From Zychaea mexicana (Eukaryota; Mucoromycota; Mucoromycetes; Mucorales; Lichtheimiaceae): a stretch of 64,000 bases of DNA. Of the stretch, positions 50,819 through 61,835 are shown in pieces. The translations under genes and the position numbers were made by a program. Below the pieces are notes generated by a model. The model made no database searches. It was not told the DNA's origin and saw only the letters and a list, made by a program, of their open reading frames with translations. The DNA lies in contig NW_026516675.1 in assembly GCF_025766255.1 (NCBI RefSeq), forward strand, positions 248,001-312,000. The letters run 5' to 3'. The first letter of the stretch is position 1. Each line of letters opens with the position of its first letter.

Positions 50819-51637
50819 CTACTGTTTTGATGACATTCCAGTGGTTGCTACAGCACCCTTTTCTATGTCGCTTGGCGGCTGCTGCACTTGTCGAGTAGCC
50901 CAATCAGGACCGCTGCGCAGGGTCAGCAAAAGAACGATGAGAGGTGTCTGAATCTCAAAAAAGTAGACCGAGAATGACAGAACGGGAAGTGGTTTCTGGA
51001 TAAGCGGTTCATATGCTAACAAAGCATCTTGCGCCCGATACGAGAAAAGGATAGTGATAGAATCGAGCGTGCCCTGAACAGGTTGTAATAACGTGACGAT
51101 TCCGTAAGCCAAGAGGACTGCGGACAAATGTTGTTTTTGCTCGTGATGACGCCAATGCACTAGCAATGCATATGCCCACGCACCAGCGTAAGCAACCGTA
51201 ATGCATTGTTGGAAGCACTGCATGTAGTAAAAGTCGACCTGGTAACGCAGATAATAGGATCCAACGGCAGAAACGGCAATTCCAATGACTGTTGCTTTAA
51301 ATTGACGAAGATGTGCCTTGATCCATAATATTCCTTCTCTGCTTAGCAACAAATTGACAGCAGCTGCCAACCACACAAGGTTTGCTTGGAGTATTGTCAG
51401 CAATTGCAATGCGAGTGGCAGAGACTGGCTATGATGGAATGGGTGTCGTTTGTTGAACAGGATGTTTCGGCCGTCGTATCCTTGAAAAATTATCATGCCG
51501 TCAAGGGCAAACGTCGATGCAATTGCAGCAAGGAGGATAGGGAAGAAGTATTTGTGGTTCAATTGCAGTTTTCCTGCGATTATTAAAGTGACAATTGCCC
51601 TGATCGCCAGGGATAATGTATGGTAGTGGAGAGACAT
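50819..51637 (-). CDS. Seven-helix membrane protein, unrecognised
   Basis: Single-exon frame of 272 codons. Seven hydrophobic segments can be drawn: LAIRAIVTLIIAG near 10-25, FFPILLAAIASTFALDGMII near 30-50, and ALQLLTILQANLVWLAAAVN near 75-98. They continue with ATVIGIAVSAVGSYYL near 113-130, CITVAYAGAWAYALLVHW near 143-163, LSAVLLAYGIVTLLQPVQ near 170-190, and SVYFFEIQTPLIVLLLTL near 222-242. The C-terminal tail is polar (QQPPSDIEKGA). I recognise no family motif, and a rhodopsin-like Lys is not evident. It sits 3' of the F-box gene on the same strand with its own promoter region. Confidence 0.6.
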   Translation of the reverse strand: MSLHYHTLSLAIRAIVTLIIAGKLQLNHKYFFPILLAAIASTFALDGMIIFQGYDGRNILFNKRHPFHHSQSLPLALQLLTILQANLVWLAAAVNLLLSREGILWIKAHLRQFKATVIGIAVSAVGSYYLRYQVDFYYMQCFQQCITVAYAGAWAYALLVHWRHHEQKQHLSAVLLAYGIVTLLQPVQGTLDSITILFSYRAQDALLAYEPLIQKPLPVLSFSVYFFEIQTPLIVLLLTLRSGPDWATRQVQQPPSDIEKGAVATTGMSSKQ

Positions 51638-54600
51638 GAGTACTGCAAAGAAGAAAAAGGGAGTGTATGCAAAAAGACGAAGATGGGCATAAAGAAGAAG
51701 AAACAGAAAGACTAGACGACCTCCTCAATCCCTGATTTAAACTTTTGGCTGGTGTAACCATTTAAACGCTCAGCATTGTGACCCCTGCGCGGCCTGCGAT
51801 AGGTGCGAGACAGACATAACTTCTTGAGTTTATGTTTAAGAACCCCCTTGTAGTCCCTTCGATTATGGTTCCAAATGTACATATACTGAGCTTTCCTTAT
51901 TAGGTCAATGAATGTTTATTACAGACCCTGTTACTGCTGTACAAAGTAGAAAGAAAGGATAAGCATTGGAGAACCCTTCATAGATCGCAACAGCCAACTT
52001 TTGTTCTCTACCGATTCATTCAGGTCCAGTAAATGGGTTGAGGCGCCGCTTCATTCTCTGCTCCATTTGCCACACACTTCACACATGTATTCGATTAAGC
52101 ACTCTGCCCCAGAAAAGCTTTGCCATTTAGGGCAGTGTACCTTCGTTGAGTACGGTGCCATCTCCGTTTTTAAATGCCATAGGAGCATAATCTAACTGTG
52201 AGCTTTGGGTAGCGCTATACTAGAACAACCGAGAAACAACAAACACGAAGACTTTAACATCAAAGATTTATTGTAACTAGACTACAAAGAATCGATATTT
52301 CTCACGTTTCAGATTAATCAGGCTTAACAACGTCGAAGACAAAGGCATTGTTGATGGACATGGCGAACAAAAATAAAGCTGACAGTGAGAGCAGAGCGAG
52401 AGAGGAACAACTTTTTCATGATATGGCAGTTCGGTGCAATTAACTAACACGATTCTATTAGCACTCTATTCATATAATTGTAATAATACAGTAGTACCAT
52501 TTACACAGCGTTTTTATCACTCTTACTTAAAAGGCTCGCATTCTCTTTTCAATTTGCACCGTCTCTTTGGCTTGTTTCTTAAAGATAATTTTGATACGGT
52601 TGATCCTCATACATAGTTAGGGTGTCTGTATAAAACTTTGACAATAAAATGTAGGCTTTTGGGGTTTCTTTATAGATACAATTTAAAGCGACATTAAAAG
52701 AACGTTACTGAAGTGCTGAAGAAGGAGGATCAGACCCTACACATGTTTGAGATTTTTCCGCGTCATTACACGCGGTGCAGAGTGCAAAGTATACGTCGAT
52801 TGTAATTGTTGACAAATGTTAGACTTATCAGGTCAATACTGCTGTTATGGTGGTACCATTGTCCTTCTTTGAGAGGGAGGCTGTCTAAAAAACGTTAAGA
52901 GAGCTGGTGTGGTATATAAAGGGTAACATGTTTTGTTTTATTACATACATATTTCTGAAAATGAAGCAGCAAATTAACAAGGCAGCGCCACAGGCCAGAG
53001 GAGGTAGCGACCGGCAGCGTATCTTGTATGTAGTGACATCCAACTTATGAATGGTCATCGTTAAAGCATACTGCACGAGAGCCGTTAGCTTTTGGTTGCG
53101 ACAAAAAAAGCCTCAGATCCGTCGTTGGCTGATCAAGTTCAACCTCCTAAAACAGTTGAAAGTAAAAAGAGTGAGCATGTGGGTGGGTTCCTCACACATT
53201 AAAATATATACTCAGACATTGAAGCTGCCATGATACCCACCTTGCTGACTCGCCACTGTCGTCAGTTTCCTCTTGGTCCTCAAATAAATGATGCCATGTG
53301 GAACAAGCAAATATTATATTGTCATGTGTAAAGAACAGTCTTATATGGAGGGCATGGCACACGTCGAAACGGTTTTGTTCGATTTCCTTGGGAGGTTCAT
53401 TGAATGGTAATGTCTTCATTATGTCAAGCATGAGCCGGAATCAGTATTGGTTTCAGCCATAGCGCTGGGACATACCATCCCTGTTAATGCAATACCTGCT
53501 CGCAAAACAGTTCCCCTCCGTAATGGTCAAAAGTGGTCGTTTTGAAGGCTGATAGTGCGTTAAGAAGAGGACCAAAAGACATGGAGCTGCAATTGCTCAT
53601 GTCTGTAAGCCACTGTCTGCTGTAGAAACGAAAATAGAGCTTGATTGGAGAAAATATATTAATTTCAAGTTATTCTTTTACCTGGTGTAATGGGGTCTGT
53701 GGAGAGCAGCATTGTCCCAACCACCGGCTTCATCTCGCCTCTGCTCTTCCGACAGATCTTTCAGAGGCCGTTTATAGTTTATAATGCTTTATCGATTACA
53801 GTATGCGCCATATTGTTGAGGTTCATCCAAGCGTTATCTTGGTCAGACTGTAAAGTAGGTTAGAATGGATGTTTTTATTCTGGAAGACTGAATGGACCGG
53901 CGCCGATAGGGCATGTGGTCGCTTCCTTGCGGTACAGGATGTGATGTGAGAAATATATGTAATAGGGGGGGGTGCAATAACGTAAAAACCTCTGTGGGAA
54001 AAGTTTATGCTAGTGAAGGGAGAATGGTATGTTGTGTGGTGGACGGGGACCGCTTCCAAGCAAGTATTTTCTTTGCGGCGGCGGTCTGGTTCTTTGGCGT
54101 GCAGGTACTTGCTTGCCGTACAAGAACCATCACCGCCGAGCTTGGGACTCTACAATATAGAATTGAAATTGTAGTGATCAGTCAACAAGAAGTACGTACA
54201 TATCGCTCGAGTGATGTTCCTTTTCAATTTAAACATAGTGCTTACTTGTGTGAAAAAGATCCCTATTGCTATTGGAAGGTGGCGCCGATGTAGCCCGCCA
54301 GTCATTGTCTCGTCGATAGTTTAGTGTTACCACCATCGTCAACAAGATCCGTATTCTTTGGATCACGGCCTTTGCAATCTTTAATGAGAGGCGGTGTTAA
54401 AGAAGTGACGACAAAAGTTGCCGTCTAGTGCTGCCAAGTGGGCGGGTTCATGGGGGATTTATAAAATAACCAGCGATACTTTCATGTGGGACTTGAAAAA
54501 CATTTCTCCATCCAGTATAGAGTCGTGGCTGACCGTCAACTGGATGCGAAAAGTAAGGTCAGTGAAAGGAAGAAGCGACGGAATTGTCATCGATGAGCAG

Positions 54601-56067
54601 CACTGTATTTTATAATAAGCAGAAGAAGCGAAAAAGAAGAAAGATGGTTTTTAAAGTCAGAATAAAAGAAGATCAACGCCGTAATCATTTCATTGTTGTG
54701 ACCGTAATTGGTAAATTCTCCTTTATTGATTACAAGTTTCCATCTTGAGCTTGTTTCTTTTATTAATTATTACTATGAAGCACTTGAGTACTACAGCAGT
54801 GGTTCCCAAGCTCGTTTATTTATCCATATTAGTATCTCAGAAAGCTATATGTTGACATATCAATTAGATGATGCGGTTGAGGTAAGTGCCTTACACTTCT
54901 CAGGCTACATACACAGTCTTTGGCAGATTAGTCACAGTTGCTCTTTACAGGTATGTATGTCAGCCACGATTTGTATCATTGCATGTTTTAAAAAGAATTT
55001 TTGAATTACTGAATATAGTTGTTGTTGACAAGCTGTTTAATTTGTCAACGATCAGCGTCGGCAATAGAGCTTTAGCGCTTTCTAACCTAGCTACAAGAAA
55101 AAAAATTGGCATGATGAGCACCTTTCAATGGGTCAGGTGCATGAGTAGGTGTAAGGGTTCGACCGGGTTCACTTTTTGCATGGACCACGTTATATACAGC
55201 TTATGCCTTTACCTTTAACAAATCGAGTTCGCAACTTCTTTTATCATGTTGCTCTTATGAAGAAACCCTTAATGTGCCTAGCATCAAAATATCGATCTTC
55301 TCATTTGGTTGATGTACTTTTAATTCTTTAAGGCCCAGTAACCAAAAAGGATACACCATTATAAAAAATGCCCACATAAAATTGCTTAGCATAACAAAAG
55401 TCGTATGTCAGATGTGCCGAGAAGATTGGCCCCGTATGTAGTACAGGGGTGGCGATCATTTAAAACCCGGGTTGAAAAATAAGGGAGATACCGCACATGT
55501 AGCATCTTTTAAGCCTTTTTGAGCTATGTACTACAAAAAGCATGTTCATCGCTTCGTTATTGGTAAACATTAGTGCACATGAAAGCAGCTATTGGTGCTA
55601 CTGGTACGTCTTCTTTGTTGAAGGGACTATTTTTGGTGATTCCTTCTCCCAACTGCTCAGCTAAAGACCGCTCAGCTGAAAGGTATTATCCAAGATTTCT
55701 TGATGCTAAGCCGAACACTTGGTGTTTTAATCCCAAACCACGGGATGACACCTCAAGGTCGTACATTATTCCTTAGTGGCGCGCCGTCAGTAAGATCATC
55801 TTTTCCCTTTTCAACAACTATATAGCACGAGTCATTTCCCTTCTTTTTTTCTCCTTCACATTTAACCATACAATCTACACATTTTACAAAGCATACAGAC
55901 ACAACTACGAGAGTGTACATACTAGCAACTTTCACTGTATACATCCCGTTACATAACTTTTAAGGCAAGTAGTAGTACTTGCGATCTTTAAAAAGGCTCA
56001 ATTACACAAGATTGTACAATCAACTAAATGAAGTGCTATATATTCGTATCAGGTATATAAGCCAGAA
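51638..56067. other. Gene-poor 4.4-kb stretch
   Basis: Only short open frames occur here. Minus-strand frames at 53192-53431 and 53823-54059, and a plus frame at 54708-55004, show no family that I can name. A short minus-strand stretch near 52315-52375 reads like a protein C-terminus (FAMSINNAFVFDVVKPD, then stop) without upstream support. Old transposon remains are possible but not shown. A TATA-like element stands at about 56038-56060, just before the next start. Confidence 0.4.
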
Positions 56068-57747
56068 ATGTACATAGAATACTGTCGAGATCAAAAAGCA
56101 GCAGATGTCGAGAACACAACAGACTATCGTCTCAATGCTGTTGCTGGCAAGTACCGACCCACTTGGCTTATCCGATCGTCCGATTGGAAAACTGTTCCTG
56201 GCAAAGAAGCTGTAAATGGCTACTGCGCACTCTCGTATTGCTGGGAGCAATCAGGCGAAATAATACGAGACGAAGAGAACGGGGACGAATACAAATGCAT
56301 TGACAAGGGTCGTCATCGAATCACCGAACTAGTGAAGCGTAGAAGGGGCAAAAGAAGATATCGCAGAAAGCCAGCAGTAGTGAAGCACGTTACATTCGAA
56401 AAACTCCTGCAGAAGCTATGCAATGACTTTCAAATCGAATATCTTTGGTACGACAAAGTATGTATCCCCCAGGAGGACAAACAAGCCAGACTGCGTGAAA
56501 TAAGGCAAATGTATCGTGTGTACGGTGATGCATGCTACACTGTAGCGCTAGTACCCGAAATCAAGGCTCGACACGCCAATGATTTCAAACGATATGACCC
56601 ATTATTTGGAATCAAAGCTAGACACCTGGCTTTGGCCATCATGGTGTCCACCGCATGGTGGAAGCGAAGCTGGACACTCGAAGAAGTACTGACATCAAAA
56701 CGGATCTTGGTGGTCGGCACGAATTTAAACTTTTGGCAACATAGCCTCAATAGTGAAATTCCGACTACAATCGACAATCTATCGCTTTGGATGCTTGATC
56801 TTGGCGGTCGACACGGCGATAAAAGAAAAAGTGTCAACCAGGCTCTCAGGGAGGCGCATTTTCGAACGAGCTCAAAGCAGCATGACAAAATCTTTGCCTT
56901 GGCCAACGTTTTTCCGGACATGTTCAATCATATGGAGATCAGTTACAGTATCGAGAAGAAAACCATGTTCAACACATTCTACCAAACTATTGCGACAAAT
57001 GATCTTTCGACGCTGTGTTTTGGCTCACCCTTGGAAATCGATGGTAGAAACAGTGTTCCAAGTGCCATGGACGCTCATAATTTACCTTCATGGACTGGTG
57101 TTCATGGACTCCATACAATCGACAATGTTGTCGTTGCTACATCCTTGCAGTCACCGCATCGTATCACCGATAGTATGCAATTGCATATAGTTTCCAAATA
57201 CTTGAAGATCCCTGTCATACAATACGAGGTCCCCCGTACCAATGAAGCCAGCTCAGAGCTTTTATTGACTATCGACAAAGTTTTAGCTCGTAGGAGGGCC
57301 GGACAATCAGATCATTTAACCAACGCTGCGACGGACAACAACGACGCGCTTTTGATGGAAACACGCGCAGATATGCTCCACCATTCCTTCTGCAATGCCA
57401 CACATTATCATCAATGCCGACAAATTACTGGTACACAGCGACCTAAACCACTTTCCTTGACTGAAAACTGCGAAGAATGTATCATCTTGCCTATTCTCTT
57501 TGGTTGCTCCGCTGCAGACCATGAATTACACGATGCAAAGTTGCGCACTTATACCCTAGGCCAGTATCAGCACCAATACTTGTTTCCTGTCTTCAAAAAG
57601 TGTCAAAGTACCGGAAGGTATAGAGCAATTGGCATCTTTTTGGAAAACTACTCCCCAGTCGGCGAAAAATTCGATCCACATGTATACTTAGATCAGTTTG
57701 TCATATCATCAATGTCTAACGACGTACAAGAGTTTGTCATCGAATAA
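56068..57747 (+). CDS. HET (heterokaryon incompatibility) domain protein
   Basis: Single exon of 559 codons. The HET domain occupies about residues 50-220: YCALSYCWEQSGEI (block 1), EYLWYDKVCIPQEDKQARLR with EIRQMYRVYGDACYTVAL (block 2), and WWKRSWTLEEVLTSKRILV (block 3). In ascomycetes such domains trigger cell death when genetically different hyphae fuse. The role here is unproven. The C-terminal half (HDKIFALANVFPDM, then Cys/His-containing stretches near 450-480) is not recognised. No signal peptide or membrane helix. TATATA-like sequence precedes the start by about 15-30 bases. The absence of introns contrasts with most neighbours. Confidence 0.85.
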   Translation: MYIEYCRDQKAADVENTTDYRLNAVAGKYRPTWLIRSSDWKTVPGKEAVNGYCALSYCWEQSGEIIRDEENGDEYKCIDKGRHRITELVKRRRGKRRYRRKPAVVKHVTFEKLLQKLCNDFQIEYLWYDKVCIPQEDKQARLREIRQMYRVYGDACYTVALVPEIKARHANDFKRYDPLFGIKARHLALAIMVSTAWWKRSWTLEEVLTSKRILVVGTNLNFWQHSLNSEIPTTIDNLSLWMLDLGGRHGDKRKSVNQALREAHFRTSSKQHDKIFALANVFPDMFNHMEISYSIEKKTMFNTFYQTIATNDLSTLCFGSPLEIDGRNSVPSAMDAHNLPSWTGVHGLHTIDNVVVATSLQSPHRITDSMQLHIVSKYLKIPVIQYEVPRTNEASSELLLTIDKVLARRRAGQSDHLTNAATDNNDALLMETRADMLHHSFCNATHYHQCRQITGTQRPKPLSLTENCEECIILPILFGCSAADHELHDAKLRTYTLGQYQHQYLFPVFKKCQSTGRYRAIGIFLENYSPVGEKFDPHVYLDQFVISSMSNDVQEFVIE

Positions 57748-58566
57748 AAAGCTTTAAGAGTATACAAACAACCTTATAAACTTTTCACCTATCAACAACA
57801 CATGGTATTGCAGCTCGTTTTATGTAGGACTATTGAGTGCAGGATGGAGGACCCGTTCCTGATCAATCAGCAGCGACCGAGATAGACCGAGCTCGTTAAT
57901 CACAGTTGTTGTGCGTTGGTTTATAAGACATTTCTTGTGCCGAAGATCCCATTGTTGTCCTGTCGTTTTCTTGCCCGCTAATTCGGTGCACAAAGGGCAG
58001 CTAGCTTGTCGGTGAGTTTCGCACAATCTGCTGCTTTTCGCACAAGCGCTACCACAATGATGTGCGCTCTCTAACCCCTTATTCCTTCAAGTTGATTTGG
58101 GCAAGTTATTCTAAATATATTGTGTTTTTTCTCCTGAACTTGGCAGCATTTACTACATGTTCCTCACCTCCGCATTACATAATATCCATTGAACTTTTGC
58201 TCCGCATCCGTGAATGCTATGCTTAAGCATCACATGAACGCGGCATTGCGTGTACGCTCAGTGTAACTGTAGCGCAGAGAACCTCCTTCGCTTTGAGTGG
58301 GGAGTTTTTTTGTGTGGATTTCTTGATTTTGTGTGCCTATCATAAATGATCATAGCTGAAGCTACCTTTTAAAGTGATACGTATTCTTCAATGTGATGAT
58401 TGGCTAAAATGTTTTTATTACACGACCTTCAGATTTGAAGCTTCAGCGGCCTTTGACCAGGCCTAATGATGGCGGACTACACGATTTTCCAGGGCATCAC
58501 TTTTTCCTACTCAACCAGGTGAAATAAGGGGATGATATACAGGATTTTGCGTTGGAGATGGGGAAG
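57748..58566. other. Spacer with a Cys/His-rich relic
   Basis: Minus strand 58075-57820 reads HHCGSACAKSSRLCETHRQ, then ASCPLCTELAGKK, and ends HPALNSPT. The C-x-C and C-x2-H / C-x2-C spacing suggests a zinc-binding fragment, possibly from a transposon protein. It has no start context and no recognisable remainder. Nothing else is seen. Confidence 0.35.
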
Positions 58567-58831
58567 GAAGCCAGAGTTTTTTTTTGTAAAAGAGGCGGAC
58601 CTCCAATTAGTTTATTTACGAGGACTTGTTCATTGGAAGGGAAGTTCCCACAGCTACAGGTAGCTCAAAGAAGGAGATGGTATAACGATTAGGTTTGATA
58701 GTGATCAGCGATTCAAAGTTGGGCGGGGATATAAGGTAGTTGGGGAGATACTGGAAGTATATATGTACTTGGTGGTTGATAGGAGAGTAGTGATATTGAG
58801 AGCGGTTTGGTAGTATGTTCAATGAATTATA

Positions 58832-59861
58832 CAGTGCCCACGCGATAACTTGATACTTTATAACTTGATGATTCAATAATTTAATCGACTTTTCATGTCA
58901 CCGTTCTGGTGTGCAGTAAATCTCGATAACTCGATAACTTGATACGTGATCACTCTTTCATATCTATATTGAGTTATCAAGTACTGCGAAAACTATAACT
59001 GAAAACTTAATTGGCTAAACGAAATCGGTAATTGGAGCTCATCGTGTGTTTTCTACTTATTCTGTAGTGAGCATTCTGATGCGCCTTTAGTGCACCCGAG
59101 TACAGTATACCCCCGTTAACGTCAACCCCGATAACGTCAACCCCCGATAACGTCAACCGATTCGCTGGTACCCTTTCAAATTTAGCAGTTAGAGATTTTG
59201 CCTATTCTCTACCCCCAGTGGTCGTCAACCCTCGATATGGTCAACACTTTTGCTGGTACCCTGATGGTTGACGTTAACGGGGGTCGACTGTATTACAGCA
59301 TCTTGCTCATCTACAACTACTAGACCGTCAATAAAATCTTTGACAATAGCATTTTCAATGGCTGATGGAGAGCAAAGGCGATACTTGCTCGTCAAGTTTA
59401 TCGCTATATATGTTGTTTTCATCAGCGTGATCGACATCAGATGAGCTGCTGGAAGCTTGTTGCAAAACTCCTTTTCCTATAGATATTACAGTGGTTAGTT
59501 TATTGTTATCCACACTGCCAATACCGGCTCAAATATATACTCACCATTGTCCTTTCCTATGTCTGCCAGCGCGCGTTAAGACAAATCCGGTTCTACGCCT
59601 TTCTGTACACATATTTTGAATTTTTGTTGGTGGGAAAGTTGGACTGGAGGAGGTTTAGTCATAACGAAAAGTAAGCGCGCACCAATAACTCTGGTAAAAT
59701 CTTCTCTTCTTATATTCTCTTAACTCTCGGTCAAATGTTTCCGATTAAGCAAATTTGTTGAAGGGTAAATACTAGTGTTACACAAGACTATAACTCGATA
59801 TTTTGATAACTCGATCACATTTGGGCGTCACCGAGGTTATCGAGTTATCGCGTGGGCACTG
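58832..59861. mobile_element. Non-autonomous pogo/Tc1-type element, 1,030 bp
   Basis: It starts CAGTGCCCACGCGATAACT at 58832 and ends with the inverse complement at 59861. It is flanked by TA on both sides (58830-58831, 59862-59863). Subterminal TCGATAACT motifs repeat at both ends (58921-58980 and 59785-59850). A minus-strand fragment around 59310-59400 (VKDFIDGLVVVDEQDAV) resembles the acidic C-terminal tail of pogo-like transposases, suggesting an internally deleted copy. The TA duplication and CAGT ends fit the pogo/Tc1 group. Confidence 0.85.
59103..59290. mobile_element. 188-bp MITE nested in the pogo-like element
   Basis: The termini are near-perfect inverted repeats. The left reads CAGTATACCCCCGTTAACG from 59103 and the right ends with its inverse complement (two mismatches) at 59290. 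TA duplications flank it (59101-59102, 59291-59292). The unit CCCGATAACGTCAACC is repeated directly just inside the left end. No coding capacity. Confidence 0.9.
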
Positions 59862-59863
59862 TA

Positions 59864-60747
59864 GGTGCGATTGCTTGTCCTTGATCAAGGAAAAGAAAAT
59901 ATAAATGTATGTTACTAGTTTTCCTACTGTTTTTCATTGTTTTTGTTTTTTGTTTTTTTCTTGTATTCTGTTTTACTTTTAACATATTTAGTCGATTGTG
60001 TATAAGATCAATCGCTTTAGTAGCGATTGTGTGGTGGTGAAAGGGGATGTCATGAAAGATGGTTGCCCAGTGGGCCCGCCATATACATAAAATGATTAAA
60101 GAGTCAAATTGTAGGGGTGTGGTTTTGGTTAGATAATGGTAGGGCTTATGTCCAGTGAAGAAAAATGTTGTTGGGGAATGTAGATCGGGATCTGTGTGCA
60201 TAAAGTGTTGCCACACATAGGTCCAGATGGATTTCTTGTGCAGGCACCATACAAAGGAATATGCAGTTGTTTTTGGATATTGTTGACAAATGCGGCATAT
60301 TGGTGTGTTGATGAAGTCAGGGGTGATTTGGTACAAGAGGTCAGAAGATGGGACCTTGTTATGAGATAGTCGGAGGAGAATGTTGTGGGTTGTATGATCC
60401 ATAGGTGTATTCCAGAATCCATTCCAATCGATGTATTGAAGTGGAGGTTCCAGGTGTCGTTGTTTAAGATTGTAATGTCGATATTGTTTGGTGCTGTCCT
60501 TGGTAATAGCTGGGTGTGCAAGAATCAGTTGGTTTAATTGTTGTAGAGTGTCATGGGAAGTGCTAGAGTGCCCCCCTTTGCGGCGGTCAGGGGGAAGGCA
60601 TAGGCGTGCAAAAAACGGCTGAAACATGAGGCGATGTGCCGCTAGGTCCTGCCAAAAACGCTTCAGTAGAGTCTTGTACAGATGTTGATCTGAGCGATTT
60701 TGGATACACAGATGTTGGGGAGTTGGGTCATAGTCATAGATGAAGAT
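59864..60747 (-). pseudogene. LINE reverse-transcriptase C-terminal fragment (zf-RVT region)
   Basis: Open from 60747 without its own start: HLYKTLLKRFWQDLAAHRL, then HNILLRLSHNKVPSSDLLYQ. The zinc-binding segment follows: PICRICQQYPKTTAYSFVWC then LHKKSIWTYVWQHF. This is the C-x2-C...H/C-type region following the reverse transcriptase in plant- and fungal-type LINEs. The catalytic part is missing because of 5' truncation. The frame runs into the inserted pogo-like element just before its end (LFLDQGQAIAP). Confidence 0.78.
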
Positions 60748-60794
60748 GAAGCCAGAGTTTTAAATTTTGGAAGCAATAATTTTTTTAATTGCAG

Positions 60795-61060
60795 AGATCA
60801 TAGTTTTTCATTCTAGAAACCATAGTTTCTAATCTCAAGGACCATTGTATTTCAATATGGAAGTTATAGTTTTTCAATCTGAAGTCTATGATTTTTAATT
60901 TGGAGACTATAGTATTTCAATATAAAGACCATGGTATTTCAATTTGGAGATCATAGTTTTTCAATATGAAAACCATAGCTATTCGATCTGGAGTCCATAT
61001 TTTTTCAGTCTGAAAACTGTAGTTACTTACTCTGAGTCTACAGTTTTCACTTTGAAAACT
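60795..61060. repeat. 22-bp minisatellite
   Basis: About twelve degenerate tandem units follow a consensus near GGAGACCATAGTATTTCAAT plus two bases. Successive units differ by a few substitutions and small indels. It begins just beyond the LINE target site. Confidence 0.85.
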
Positions 61061-61559
61061 ACTGTATGCTTTTTCAATCAAGAGGTGACTGATCGTCTTA
61101 AGGCTATGGATAATAGAGTATCACAAGCAATCCATGCAAATCAATGAGTTTGAAGTCTTGTTCAAACATAAGCCTTCTTTATGCACCAATTAAGGGAGAG
61201 ATCATTGAAACTTTGTGTGTTGAGTAGCATAACACATACTTATCATGTTTCTTCAATATACCAGGTAGTATATATGCTTGGGTGTTTTAAAGTGTATATG
61301 CATATATCTCTGTTCTCTACAAGTAACTATGGTGACATAAATATATATCATGTCAAGCCACTGCAATACTGAAAATCTTTCTTTCTAATTGTCACCAAAA
61401 TATGCATTAGGAACAGACTTAATGAGCAAACAGATTTTGAACAATAGACTACTTGTTGTAAGTCTTATTGTAAAAAGTGTTATCAGTATGTATAACACTT
61501 ATTCATCAAGAGTCATATTATTTATTTATTTATTTGAATATCATAATAAGTCTCATATG

Positions 61560-61835
61560 TTAAAAACCATATGTTTTAAGCACTTTTTTAATCTCTAATA
61601 AAATTATTTTCACATTTTGATTATTTTGAACTTCCTTAATTTTATTTTCATTAATAAATTGAATTATATTTTTATATAATTTCTTACATAATGGATCATT
61701 TTTTAATAATGAATTTTTGTTTATAATATTCATTTTATCAAATTTTTCATTTAAGCTATCCTCTTTATTATTATATCTAGTATTATAATGTTCTTTAGAT
61801 ATTATACTATTTTTATTAAGAGAAGTGCTACGCAT
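61560..61835 (-). other. Very AT-rich 91-codon open frame
   Basis: Asn/Lys/Ile-rich frame (MRSTSLNKNSIISKEHYN ... IKKVLKTYGF). The base composition is far more AT-rich than in neighbouring genes. It may be a chance frame in an AT-rich island, or DNA from an AT-rich source such as a mitochondrion. No domain is recognisable. The upstream end lies directly at the first repeat of the next array. Confidence 0.25.

Larger units (their letters stand above)
58581..60747 (-). mobile_element. 5'-truncated LINE insertion with 14-bp target duplication
   Basis: The stretch is flanked by direct repeats GAAGCCAGAGTTTT at 58567-58580 and 60748-60761. The low-coordinate end carries a T run (58577-58585), which is the poly(A) tail of a minus-strand element. 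The upper end is truncated inside coding sequence. These are hallmarks of target-primed non-LTR retrotransposition. A 1,030-bp DNA element at 58832-59861 has inserted into it, so the LINE itself contributes about 1.1 kb. Confidence 0.85.

Noticed and set aside
53823..54293. Overlapping short frames in both strands, possibly a transposon
   Set aside because: No conserved motif in any frame, and frequent stops in the alternatives; insufficient to call.
56535..56927. 130-codon minus-strand open frame
   Set aside because: Antisense shadow of the HET-domain gene.
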